A DNA stretch of 64,000 nt from Erodium maritimum (taxonomy: Eukaryota; Streptophyta; Magnoliopsida; Geraniales; Geraniaceae), in NCBI GenBank assembly GCA_963921825.1, contig OY997589.1, positions 47,192,638-47,256,637 of the forward strand. The letters run 5' to 3'. Under the pieces are notes generated by a model. The model was not told where the DNA came from, did no database searches, and was given only the letters and a program-made list of their open reading frames with translations. A program made the position numbers and the translations under genes. Of the stretch, positions 19,685 to 31,150 are shown in pieces (position 1 is the stretch's first letter; the number at the start of each line of letters is the position of its first letter).

Positions 19685-20345
19685 TTCTAATTTGATGGTT
19701 ATAGTATTACAAGACGTTTAAATTAAATATTGACACTAGTATTAGATTAAAAGTAAAATGTAGGAGATTAGTTTACTTTTAATCATAAATTTTCCTATAA
19801 ACAATCATGTAGTAAGTTGGTTGTTCAAGTTAAAATAAATTAAATGTTAACACTAGTATTAATGAATTTATTTGATTTATGGTTCAAACTTTATTTGATT
19901 GTAATGAACTTTAATTTAAATTCTTGTACCGGAATAAACATACATTTTAATCTTTTATTTATTATTTGTGGCATGTATTTAACTTGAAGGTTTTTGTTTT
20001 TGGAGACCATTAAAGCCTTTTTTTTTAAAAAAAATTCTTGATGTAATAGCTTAATAGCAAATTACTAGTAATAATTGATTGTGTTTTTGTTGTAAATTAG
20101 TTTTATTGTTCTACTTGTTTTAGAGATTGATGTTTTTCTTATATTTTGGGCTTTAATTGAAGGCCCGAAAGAAAGCCCAATGGGTCGGTTAAAAATCTTA
20201 ACCGGCCGGCTCCGTGACGGTCGGTTTTTAGGTTTCCCGTTGGAACCCGATGCGGTGACGGTTATGGGTTTCAAGTAACTGGTCCTCCCGTTTTGGGTTA
20301 CGGATAATGAAAATAGTGTCGGGGCCCGACTGATGCCCACCCCTA
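19685..20345. other. AT-rich right half of the hAT-like element
   Basis: No gene is seen. The last 190 bases are GC-rich and form the subterminal and terminal hAT sequence (GGTCGG repeats, GGGCCCGACTGATGCCCACC). Confidence 0.6.
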
Positions 20346-20353
20346 GATCCAGC

Positions 20354-21738
20354 CATCTTTAAAGAAGTCGTGGATGGGCCCGACTCCGAGTTATGGCTGG
20401 GAGCCATGAGGGAGGAAATGCAATCCATGTCGGACAATCGAGTCCGGGAACTGGTTGATCCCATCAATGGTGTGAGGACTATCGGATGCAAATGGATCTT
20501 CAAGGTGAAGATGGAGATGGACGACAACCCTCTGACCTACAAAGCTCGACTGGTGGAAAAAGGTTATAGGCAGATCCAATGGATTGACTATAAGGAAACC
20601 TTCTCCCTAGTGGCTATGGCAGAAATCGATCCAAATTCTTCTTGACATAACTGCGTATCATAATTACGAGATATGGCAAGTGGATGTCAAAACCGCTTTC
20701 CTAAATGGAAATTTGACTGAGTACGTTTGTATGTCTCAGCCAATAGGTTTTGACGATCCGAAGAATAATGGAAAGATTTATAAGTTGTTGAAATCCATGT
20801 ATGGATTGAAACGAACTTCTCGGAGTTGGATCCTTCGTTTTAATGTAGTTGTAATAGGATTTCGCTTAATCAAGAACGAGGATGAATCTTGCGTTTATAA
20901 GAAGGCTAGTGGGAGCAAGATTACCTTTCTGGTTCTCATTGAAAATGACATACCAACCTTGCACGAGACTAAAACTTGGTTGAGGAAGTGTTTTTCAATA
21001 AAGTACTTAGGCGATGTTTCTTATATCTTAGGGATTAAGATATGTAGAGATCGCTCCAAGAGGGTCTTGGATTTAAGTCAGGGAACCTATGTGAAACATG
21101 ATGAGCTGCAGAGGATGATGCGAATCCCATGAGCCTGGGGGCGGGATCGATCACATATGCCATGACATTTACGAGACCGGACATCTCGTAAGCCTTATGT
21201 TGTACCAGTAGACATCAGTTTAACCCGAGGGAAAGATGATGCTGAACTAGTCGTCGAAGATGAGTAGACGCTAGTTTTCCAAGACAAATCCAGATGACTT
21301 TAGAAGTCAATCAGGATAAGTGTGTACGCTAAATGGCGAAGCTTTAGCTGGGAGAGCGTAAAGCAAGATAACATTGCCAAATCTACGACAGAGGCCAAGT
21401 ACATGGATGCTGCAGAGGCAGCTAAGGAGGCTATGTAGATTTGGAAATTCACGGCAGGGTTGGGTGTAATTAAAAACCCATCCAGGCCGGTGAATCCATT
21501 TTGCGACAACACAAGGGCCATTGGGCAAGCTAAAAGTCCATATCGCATAACAAATCCAAATATGTATAGCATCGTATCCACCTCATCAGAGAAATACTGA
21601 ACTGAGGTGAAGTGAAGATAACCAATATCGCAACAGATGATAACATAGCCAACCCTTTGACTAAGGTAGTGTCGTTGCCTAAACATGTTAGACATGTAAA
21701 GTCACTGGGAACATATTGGAGTTTAGATTGGAACTAGG
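20354..21738 (+). pseudogene. Copia RT and RNase H remains of C1a
   Basis: ELWLGAMREEMQSM, GCKWIFKVKMEMD, YKARLVEKGYRQ (20388-20580) and, in a new frame, WQVDVKTAFLNGNL, IYKLLKSMYGLKRTSRSW (20674-20835) are RT motifs. The text then runs SKITFLVLIENDIPTLHE, so the YVDD active-site block has been deleted. KYLGDVSYILGIKI follows. RNase H fragments are visible at about 21380-21660 with stops. A PPT-like GGAACTAGGGAAAATGGGAA lies just before the 3' LTR. Confidence 0.82.
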
Positions 21739-21751
21739 GAAAATGGGAAAT
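21731..21751 (+). other. PPT of copia C1a
   Basis: The purine run GGAACTAGGGAAAATGGGAA directly precedes the TGTTAG start of the LTR. Confidence 0.65.
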
Positions 21752-23334
21752 TGTTAGTCTTAGTGCCCGTAGTTCAATCCTAAATGTCCAAATGTATATA
21801 TCATCGTTAGCAATAAAATTAAAGCGGCTTTATATTACTTATGTGTTGGAGTATTATATCGATCTGTGCTCTGATCTATGCCCACCATGCGAATAGAACC
21901 ATAGATTGCGATAGATCACACTCGATGGGTCCTTAGTCCACAGTGCTTAACTAGAAGCGCGTAGTATGAAAGATGCCTCTTTATGGCTTATGTTCTATTA
22001 GTCATTGGAATGAGATTCCGGAGTCTGATCATAGATATCATGTTGGACATGATATTGGACGACCCGACAGGAATATGTTCCAGAGATCAAGTCATGAACA
22101 TATATATTGTCGTAGCTTGTCATGTAAGTTTAGACCAAGGAGTCTTTGTTATCACTATGTAATAAACAAATCAGTTTGACCTGAGCCTAACGTTGTCCGT
22201 AATAGGGCTTCCATAACGGACATGATTGGCTTGGGGACGGACTGCGTGAGTGACACGAAAGACGGCTAAGCGATTTATCCCTCATACTACGGTATAAAAA
22301 GATATCGGTTCTCGGCCGCTCTATCGAGAGTGACTAAAATAATAGCATGGCCATGCATATGATACTAGGATAATGACATGGACGACAGAAAGGTTAGAAT
22401 CGACAGGGTCGATTCGTTATGCAGTGTCAGGCAATACTAAAGTCTCGTTAGTTGCCACTTATATAGAATCAAGTAAAATGGGATTTTACGTTGACCTATT
22501 GACATGCATAAACCTAAGGATCACACCGGAGGGTGAAACTCATTGACACATTTATGGAGAATGGCCAAAAGGGAGTTGTCTCAGGACATGACCAAAACTG
22601 GGTTTTGGGTCATCTGCCCGTAAGTGAATAGGACTTTACAGATCGAGACAAGGCTTGGAGTCTTGGGATTGATCGCGTCGGATAATGTTGGACATTTCTG
22701 GTATGGAAGGCTTGGAGGCGATGAGCGAATCACGGGACCTCGTTGGAAATGGCCACGGGCCATGTTCCAAGAGGCCCATGAAAGGCCCATGCAACCAAGG
22801 CCCATGGAACTAATTAATCAAGTCTTGATTAATTAGTACTAAGTAAGCAAGACAAGGATTAAGGTGTTGGTGATTCACCACCTAACCCCATCTTGTCTAG
22901 CCATACTTTTTCCTATTTACACCTTACTTGTCACCATGCTTTTCCCATGCCTTTAGTTGGACAAGTATGTGGTTTGTTATGTTTAATTCATCTTTTTCAA
23001 CATAACAAACACACGACAAGAATAGCAAACACATTTTCTCTTCCTCTTCCTTGAAATTTCGGCCAAGGGTGTGTTCCACCTCCATTTTTGTGTTCTTGAG
23101 TACTCAAAGAGAAGAACTACGTGGCTTTGATTCTCATGTGGATACGTAGACGTCTTGGAGACTCAAGCCAATCATTCGTTACCCGGTGTTTTTGTTTTGG
23201 TAAGAACTAGTGCTGGATTTTTCTCTTGTGAATCCATTCTTTGTTAGTTGTTTCATGGTTTTAATCGTCTCTTTGTTTTCATTGATTTTCCGTTGCGAGT
23301 TGGTTCATCTCTAACCCTACCTCGAGACCCAACA
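21752..23334 (+). mobile_element. 3' LTR of copia C1a (1,583 bp)
   Basis: It runs from TGTTAGTCTTAGTGCCCG to CTCGAGACCCAACA. It shares full-length similarity with the solo LTRs at 38920-40607 and 46535-48221 but lacks about 100 bases present there (around 39530-39640). Confidence 0.92.
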
Positions 23335-24066
23335 ATTTCCCTAAATGACATCTATGATTTTACTTGATATCCAATATGTATGATTAGTAGAACGTGATCA
23401 TCAGCCAACATCATACTAGTCTTAGTATATCAGTAAGACCAGGGATCAAGTGAATAATACTCTATTACTTCTAAGAGTTTTACTATCAGGTCTTCAACCC
23501 GATGATCTTAAGAAAGAGTATTATTCACACTATTTACATTTCACAAATGATAATAGTAGTGCCGATGTATTAATGAAATGATAATGTCGTCCATGATCAT
23601 GATTGGCCTAGGGCACAAAAACCAACACTCCCAGTTGCACTATGTCTAATCGACATTACAAGTAATGCCCATTGACCTGACATGACACTCATGTGTAAAT
23701 TGTGGAAGTTCCTTTGTTATAGGATCGGCCAAGTTATCATTTGCAGGTACTTTGCATATCTTAGCGTTTCCTCTCTCAATGAATGAGATGGTAACGACTT
23801 AGCATGTGTTTGGATTTCTGGTGCGATCTAGGCTCCATGGCCTGTGCTACCCCACCCCCCATAGTTATCACAATACATGTTTACCGGATCTGATATACTA
23901 GGGATGATTCCCAAGCCGGATCCAAACAATTTCTTTAGCTGCATCCGATGCAGCTAACTACTCGTCTTCTGTTGCAGCAATAGTGTTCAGCTTCGAGCGT
24001 CTTAAGCTGAATGCACTTTCATTCAAACAAAAACACATAACATACTATGATTTTAAATAATCTATG
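23335..24066 (-). mobile_element. Inverted fragment of copia family C2
   Basis: 23335-23624 is the start of a C2 LTR on the minus strand (ends ...GGGCACAAAAACCAACA). 23625-24061 is the reverse complement of the C2 pol end, corresponding to about 53000-53434, with RNase H-region text. It hosts two later insertions: C1a at its left and C2 at its right. The host continues for about 14 bases at 60602-60615. Confidence 0.82.
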
Positions 24067-25875
24067 TGTTGGTTTTTGTGCCCTAGGTCAATCGTGATCA
24101 TGGACGGCATTATCATTTCATTATTACATCGGCACTATTATTATCATTTGTGAATGTTAATACTCTAAATAATACTCTTTCTTAAGATCATCGAGTTGGA
24201 GTATTATTCACTTGATCTCTGGTCTTACTGATATATTAAGACTAGTTTGATGTTGGCTGATGATCACGTTTTACTGATCATACATATTGGATATGAAGTC
24301 AAATCATAGATGTAATTTAGGGAAATAGCATTGGGTGATCAGTGAGAATACTACATTGGAATTGTCATGAATAGTTCTCAGTACCGTAATATGCCTTAAG
24401 TCCTATGACCTTATAGTCATCATGATTTCTACATAGGTGGCAGTGTGCTTTGACACAGTTAAACGTTGTCTTTAATCGGGCAATTCTAAAGGCTTTGATT
24501 GAGTACATAAGTGTCTATGTGAGAGATATGGTTGACTGAAAAGGGATCTGTCACTCATACAAATATGAGAGATATCGTTTGGGCCCCTTGATAAGTGGGA
24601 CTGCAGGGAAAGCATTGTCATGCGAATTGATAAAGAGTTATCACTGGCAGTCTACTTAAGATCGAGAAACAGTGATCGAATAAAATAAGGTTGACGGCCT
24701 TATGCCTTATTCGATCGAGATATCGTTGACAGAAGGGTTAGCATATTAGCATGTAAAGGTTAAGTCGCACTGGCGATCATCATACACGTTTGGGAAGTCA
24801 TATTGCTTTGCTAGAAGACAACTATGACATGTGGACGAACCGATGATTTCGGACCCCCTGCCAAACGTCGTATGAGCCTATAGGGTCACACCTAACAACA
24901 AGCCCAAAATCGAATTGGACTTTTGAAGTCCCTCAAGTGAATAAAATAATATTTTATATTCCATATAATATTTATTTATTCATTAAACTTGTTTTTCGAA
25001 TTGCCAATATAATAAAGATTATGTTGGGAAATTAAAATGCATAAATGACTCTTGAATTTTTGAAATTCAAAGAGGGTATTTTTGCATGACCACTACTCCT
25101 AAAATGTGACATTTGTCATAAAAGAAAGTCCAAGAGTTGGGCTTGATTGAAATGACTTAGTGGAGTCATGTTTAGGAATAGTAAGCATGCAAAACCCAAG
25201 TGAGACACTTGTCTAAGTTAGAAGTCCAAGAGTTGGGCTTTTCCAAATAAAATAAGTGTGGTCATGTTGGGCTAATTAAGCATGCAAGTGTAGAGAAAAA
25301 TCAGGTTTTTCTCAAGGTTGTGTTGAGAATGGTTCTCAAAGTGTAGAGAGAAAAACGAGTAGAGAGAAAAAGAGATAGGAAGAAGTGTTCTTCATCTTGT
25401 GCTAGCACACAAACGATTTTTGGAAGGATTGTTCAACAACTACGTGGCTTTGATTCCTCCAAGAGGATACGTAGGCGTCTTGGACACTCAAGCCAAATCC
25501 ATTTTTTCGGGTGTTGTTTGTTTGCAAGAAGAGAAGAAAAATCTGGGCAGATTTTTCTGCCCAGAATCTGTCCGACCAGCCACTGTAAAGAGCTCGATCG
25601 TAGGTTCATCCGAGGACCAATCATGCTGATTTTTAGAATGAAAGTTCTATAAACATTGGTCTTTAATCTGGCCGTAGGGATTTTCATTTCAACGGTTTGT
25701 TGCTGTGATATACAAGTTGCAAGTTGGTCCCTGTCTCGAACCAAGCTGAAAATTGGAAGAGGTAATCTCTCCTTTAATTTTTGTTTGTCGGTTTACTCGG
25801 AATTACATGGTTCTTGATGATATTCTAGGGAAATTTTTTATTTTCCGCTGCGTTTTGCTCCCTATAATTCAAACA
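24067..25875 (+). mobile_element. 5' LTR of copia C2 (1,809 bp)
   Basis: Uninterrupted copy. It shows the empty site (AAATAAAATAAGTGTGGTCATG near 25255) of the C3 insertion in the 3' LTR. The CTACGT/ACGTAG hairpin is at 25440-25474, followed by a block shared with the C3 and C1d LTRs (25565-25700). Confidence 0.92.
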
Positions 25876-25876
25876 G

Positions 25877-25888
25877 TGGTATCAGAGC
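25877..25888 (+). other. Primer-binding site of C2 (tRNA-Met initiator)
   Basis: TGGTATCAGAGC, complementary to the 3' end of plant initiator tRNA-Met, begins one base after the LTR. Minus-strand DNA synthesis would start here. Confidence 0.9.
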
Positions 25889-26312
25889 CTCTTGTAATTC
25901 GTTTAAACCAATCATGCATGCTTGGTTTTATGTATGAGCTTTCGGGTTTAAGAGGTTTTTGTTGTTGCATGTTGATGCTTGTTTGATTGTAGGTCGAATT
26001 TGGATGATTTAGGCATGTTGGATAATCGGCTTATACAACATGTGTTATAGTTATGAACTATGATTATGCAAATTAATTTTTCTAATGAGGTGCATGGTTA
26101 TGAACCGTGAATATAATCTGTTGCGAACGGATAATTGATTTCATAATGTGATTATGGAATGTTGAAGGTGCTAGTAGCACGCATGCATGAGTACTAGTAG
26201 CATTCTTTGGTATTTTGCAAGGGCTAGTAGCATGCATGCATAAGTGCTAGTATCATCCTAGTTTAACTGATGATAGCATCCTTTTTGGGGCACTAATACT
26301 TTGTAATACTAT
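25889..26312 (+). other. C2 leader, first part
   Basis: Non-coding. It contains repeated GTGCTAGTAGCATGCATGCAT units (about 26165-26265) with the GCATGCATGC palindrome. The hAT TSD AATACTAT ends this stretch. Confidence 0.6.
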
Positions 26313-27008
26313 CAGGCCCGGCCCGTCCACTAGGCGAACTAGGCCTTTGCATAAGGCCTCTCATCAAATAAAAGCCTCAGATTTCTAAAAAAATATGGGC
26401 CTATAAATTGAGCCCCAAAAATAATCTGTTACAATGATTAAAACCTTCTTATTTTTACAACTGTATGTTTCCAAAGCAAAATGACGTCTATTCTTCACCA
26501 AAATATTCACATCTTCCAAGCCAAATTAAATCGTTTCTTCTTCCAAACAGATCTTCCAAATCTTATCAATTTTTTCCCCTTTTGAATCAAAACATGTTGT
26601 ATAAATAAAGTGTAATTTTGGGTTTAGATTTACCCAAAATCCATATTTTCTCCTCAATTTTTTTGGATACTGATAACTACTCCCTTCTTTGATGAAGATC
26701 GAGTGTTGCATAAATGGTAAGTTCTCGGTTCTCTCAGACTGATAGCCTTATTTTATTGTCTTACATTAATTTGGGCTTCTAAGTTCCATGAGAATTCTTA
26801 TTTCTTTAATTTTTTGAGTTCAATATTTTTTTGGTCGTGTGTATAGAAATATGCCAAACAAATTAGGAAATTGATTTTGATTAATAGGGCTTGTTCTTTA
26901 ACAAATTGTTTGGGCATTATAAGACAGTTGAGTAAATGAAAGCTTTGTTTTTTTATTCAGTTTTATAAATTCAGTTAATTTTTGTTGATGTGTTTAACTA
27001 TTTGTCAA

Positions 27009-27717
27009 CAAGGATTCATATGCTGATCTGGGCCCAGGTTCCAAGAAGTCGGTCAATGACCCGAACTTGTTTGACGTTTTTAAACGCATTGACAATGATC
27101 TGAATCCGATAGTCGGCGTGGGCTCTGTTTCAGACACTCAAGTTTTTCAAAATAGTATGTGGAAAGACATTCTTTTGAGTAAAGAAATTATTCCCGTAGA
27201 GGTGCCAAAGAAGCGTGGTCGTCCAAAAAAAGGACAACCAAAAAAGACAGCCCCTCCAACTGTTTTTTACCAGACAAGAACCAAAACATCGGCTGATAAA
27301 GGGGGTCCTGAGAGAGGTTTCACTATTGATATTGTTAAACAAAGTAAAGATGGTTCGTGGAGCTTAGCAAGCGATTTGTGAAAAAGACTGTTGCCAATTC
27401 TCCAGGTTTTAAATCCCCACAGCGGGTTGAGGTTGAGGAGGACTTTGAGGATATCGAGATTGAGGTTATTCCGGAAGTGACTCCAAGAAATTTAACTCCT
27501 GTTTCGGTTTCTAACTGATTTCTGTGCTTGAATCCAGATAGGAAGTAGGCAAGGAGGGCGGTGCCCTGTTTAGTTTGCTCCTGGTTCTGTTTTTGTTTTT
27601 AGTTTGCTTATGCTTGTTTCGGTTTGGGGAAAAGGTCCTTTTAGGATCGTTTTTCTTGCATCGTTTTACTTTTCTTGTAGAACGTTTGCCTAACAAAACT
27701 TTTCGCTTATAAAAAAA
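27009..27717 (+). mobile_element. Short retroposon with AT-hook-like ORF
   Basis: A 13-bp TSD AACTATTTGTCAA (26996-27008 and 27718-27730) and a terminal A-run (27710-27719) show L1-mediated insertion. The ORF 27067-27381 includes VPKKRGRPKKGQPKK, an AT-hook-like basic motif. A one-base frameshift near 27365 separates it from KRFVKKTVANSPGFKS to LTPVSVSN, stop about 27517. A 200-bp non-coding tail follows, ending TTTCGCTTATAAAAAA. It resembles the C-terminal part of a plant L1 ORF1, but no ORF2 is attached. It could instead be a retroposed cellular mRNA. Confidence 0.6.
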
Positions 27718-27863
27718 AACTATTTGTCAAATATTTAGTAACTTGATGATAAAGATTGAGGATAATTTTTTTAATAAATATCAAAGATGCATTTTAAGTG
27801 GCAGGATAGCAAGAAATTATAATAAAAAAAGGACTTATTTTCAAAATTCTAGTTTATCGGTTT

Positions 27864-30800
27864 GAAAGCCTAATCTAGCCATATCCTGCACCATCGCTAT
27901 AGAGCTCCCGTTTGCCGCTGTTGTCGCGTCGCTTGGGCCTGTCGGTTTTTCCGTCCCGGTATTCGCCTATCCCATCAGATTGACCTCGCAGACCACGCCT
28001 GGTGTGGGGTTTAATTACGAGTGGGAGTGGGTGGCTTTTCCACATCCATCGGCGCCTCTTCCCTTCCCCATCCCTCCTGTGGTTTCGGCGACTCAGAATC
28101 TGATCGCTAGACCTCCTCTGTAAGAACCGTTCCCGGTCAACGCCAGTCAAATCGGTAGAAAAATAGGAAAATTTTAAAATTTTGGGACAGACACCTAAAT
28201 AAACCTAAATTTGACCCCGAGGGTCATATCGGACTTAAGTTGACCCCGATATCGACCAAAGTGAGTTTTGGGGGACTCAGGGCAACTTTTTGACCAATTT
28301 GGGAAAGGTTGACTTTTTGCTGGAAAAGTCAACCGAGCGACGTTTTGGTCCGTTCGAGGCCCGTTTTGGATCCTAAAAGCTTAGCCGTCGTTACAACGGT
28401 CTTAGTTGGGCCGTTTCCTTGTAGCACGTGAAATTTCGTAATTTCTTGGAAAATGGGCCCGTTCGGGGCCCGAGACGACCGAATTTCGCGAATCTGACAG
28501 AAAAATATCTACAAAGATATTTTTAAAAGGGTGGGGCCCACTTGCCGCTTGTCACACAAGTGGTGGTAGTTGTTATTTTTGAACAAAACAAAAGGAAGAC
28601 AACATAGATGTGTTCGACAATTTACAAAAAAAGGAGGAGGAGAGAAAAAAATAGAGAAAAGAAGAGAGAAGGAGGAAAGGAAAAAGGAAAAGAAAAAGGG
28701 TGAGGTTTTTGTGATTTCCCGACGATCCGACCGACCGATCGACTCAACGACTGCGGATTCGTACTCCCCTCGTCATTCTCTACGGTGAGAACCCATTCTT
28801 TTCTCGTTTTGGTGCGTTTGAATTTTAGGGTTTGAGTTTAAACGGTTTGTTTAATGTTGGTTTTTGGTTAGAATTGGTTTAAAGACGAATGGTTGAGGTT
28901 TGGGGTTCGTTAGGAACGTTTTGGGGCGAAAAGGAAAATTTTACATTGTGGCCGTGTGGGGCCCACTTGCCCGGGCCTCGGGTTTTTCGTGTTCGGGTGG
29001 TTTTGGACGATCCTCGAATCAATATTTCACACACGGAACGAATTATGGAATTAAATTGTGAAAGTTGGAAATTTGGGTTTAGAAACTTTAAACGCGAATT
29101 AAATCGCTCGGAAGTCGGAAATTGGTTCCGTCGATTGCATTGGAACCCTTGAATTATTCTAAGATCGTAGAAACGAAAACGGGAATTTTCGGAGACCCGG
29201 AAGGGCATTTTCCGATCCCGGGCAGATTCGCCGAGCCGGGTGAATCGGGCCTTTCCGGGCCCATTGTTGACAATGTCGAGTAATTGGGAAGTTTGGGAGT
29301 GATCGACATTGTCGGGTTGCTTTTGGGCATCGAGTTTATTAAATTCATCTTTGCCTGCGAACTTAAAAAGTGTTTTATTTATGTTCATGTTAGATCGTGC
29401 CGCCGACTGCGGAAAGGGGAGGCTATGCGAGTGATCGCGAGCGCGCCGGAGCTTGGGCGTGGACTTTTGGGAAAGCGTTACGAGGTAGGGAAAAGTAGCC
29501 GGATCTCGCCCTTGACTAGGGAAAGTTAACAGTAGAAATGCATGTGACACTTAGTGGTGTCGTAGGATAAGTAAATTTATCGAACAATAGAAATGCAGGC
29601 GACACTTAGTGGTGTCGTAGGATACGTGAACGAATCGAACAATAGAAATGCATGTGACACTTAGTAGTGTCATAGGATAAGTGAACATATCGAACAATAG
29701 AAATACTGGTGGCTTTTGGTTGTGCCCGTAGGTTAAGTAACTTGTTGTGTTTATGAGGGTGGTCATGTGTGCCTTTGGGGTGTTGAACCCATGTGTGCCT
29801 GTGGGGTGTTAAACCTCTATTGTTGCTGACTGTCCTGCTGAGGGGTAGTTAGTCGTATATTATTGTCGCTATTTGTTGAACCTTGGGTGATGACTGTGAT
29901 TGCATGGAGGTTGGGGCCCGCCTGACAGAAAAGGGGTGCCACGGGGTCGCGCGCGTGAGGGTTGGCTAGCCTTCCGACTAACCATCGGTAAAGTTGTGCA
30001 TTCTTCTGCGATGAAGGGCGGCTCCCCTTCCGACTAGCTATCGGAAAAGTATTGATGTATGTGTCGCGAACAGGTCGACCGCCTGGCCCGACTGCTTGTC
30101 GGGGAAAGTTGCGTGGGGCAGGCTCAAGCCCAGCCGGTTAGCAACCGGCACTGAGTAGCTGGAGTGCGATCATTTGTGATCTTGATTGTTGTGTGCGATC
30201 CTTTGTGATCTTGGGTGTTGCGTGGTTATTATGTGCGTTTTGGGTTGAGGTCGTAATCGCTGTGTCGGGTCTACATTATGCGTCCCGGTTTGAGTTGGTT
30301 GGGAAAGTTTAATAGTCATTTTGCGTGACCGTCAGTCTAATTTGAGTTTGGGGATGGTAGTCCCCGGTGTTTTGTCTGTTGTTGGTGTTTCCGGCATTTC
30401 TGCTAGTATGCCGTAGTTAGTCTGGTATATGTGGTGGTGAGCGAAATGCTCACCCCCTGCTACTTTTCCTGTAGGCACTGGTCGTGAGATGGACTAGGAG
30501 AGCCCTCGAAGCTAGAAGAGCTGGGAGCGGGAGTCCGGGTTTTTGGGAGTCTAGCGACGTACATGTTGGTTTTTGTCCGCTTGTTTTGGACGCTTTTCAG
30601 CTGTAAAATATTGTTTTTGATTAACTTAAGTGGTGTTTTTTAAGCGGTTATTAAAATGTTTGAAAACTATTTTATTGTTTCACCGTTCGCGTTCCGGGTT
30701 CGGTCCTGCCGAATTCGGGGCGTGACATCCTCGCCCTCTTTTTCCAGGCTCGCCTGGTATTCATCCGTCTGGTGTGCAATCCATGCCGTCGCCACCACCA

Positions 30801-31150
30801 CCCCTCTCCTCTCTTTCACCGATCTCGGCCAGGCCTCCTCGGTCGGTGGTCGCTGCGACCCCGGCTTCAGCTTTAAGGGAATCGCCGAGGTTCGTTGGTC
30901 TTGGAGGATCGCCCCCAAAGCCCTTGGTACTACTGTTTATCGCCGACATTGGGAACGTCGGAGTTGGGCGTGGTGGTTCTCGGTGTCTTCGGCTGTACGT
31001 TACCGATCCTCTCCACGTGGGCCGAACTCTACCCTTGTCCTCGGGTCCCATCAGCACAAAGACCTCACTCTGGTGCCTAGGGGACCTGCTACTAGTTCTA
31101 GGGTTTCATCTCATCCAGGATCGTTGCGACCTCATTGTTGGAACTCGATG
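27864..31150 (+). pseudogene. L1 ORF1-like reading frame split by LTR G3
   Basis: The frame LKPNLAISCTIAIELPFAAV to VSATQNLIARPP (to 28118) continues after the LTR and its TSD, at 30733, as RPLFPGSPGIHPSGVQSM, then SPPPPLSSLSPISARPP, to DRCDLIVGTRCS and a TAG at 31152. Joined across the insertion it is open for over 220 residues. A Pro/Ser-rich, low-complexity composition makes domain recognition uncertain. YEWEW suggests the ORF1 RNA-binding region. Confidence 0.45.
28119..30727 (+). mobile_element. Gypsy solo LTR G3 (2,609 bp)
   Basis: TGTAAGAACC...CGGGGCGTGACA with perfect TSDs TCCTC (28114-28118 and 30728-30732). It carries the GA tract, donor-like site at 28785, three 55-bp units (about 29530-29705) and the hairpin/acceptor at 30432-30474. 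It lacks the 120-bp array. Inserted in the ORF1-like frame. Confidence 0.93.

Larger units (their letters stand above)
14658..20345. mobile_element. hAT-like transposon in the C1a coding region
   Basis: Perfect 8-bp TSDs GATCCAGC lie at 14650-14657 and 20346-20353. Joining the flanks across one TSD restores copia text DHDDPA-IFKEVVDG. The right end is ...GGGCCCGACTGATGCCCACCCCTA, a common plant hAT-type terminus. The left end starts TAGG but is diverged. Internal inverted segments (AAAACCGACCGTCAC near 14682 and its complement near 20214) pair. Excluding the LINE inside, about 0.9 kb of hAT sequence remains. No transposase is seen, so it is a non-autonomous copy. Confidence 0.75.
12066..23334 (+). 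mobile_element. Copia element C1a, 5'-truncated, interrupted by a hAT/LINE insertion
   Basis: It consists of a partial 5' LTR (12066-12715), degenerate gag-to-integrase (12720-14649), the hAT insertion (14658-20345), RT-RNase H remains (20354-21738), a PPT and a full 3' LTR (21752-23334). About 0.9 kb of the 5' LTR is missing at the CACTA junction, and its last bases, the PBS and the gag start are also deleted. The 3' LTR is followed directly by an inverted C2 LTR, which was probably its target. Confidence 0.85.

Noticed and set aside
25399-25744. ORFs of 76 and 103 codons in the C2 5' LTR
   Set aside because: They lie across the conserved LTR hairpin and shared block; frames are not kept in the 3' LTR.
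28879-29550. 223-codon minus-strand ORF starting MSHAFLLLTFPSQGRDPATF in G3, with relatives in G2, G4 and G5
   Set aside because: The start recurs because the LTR copies are homologous. Downstream the frames diverge by indels and end at different places, so no coding constraint is visible.
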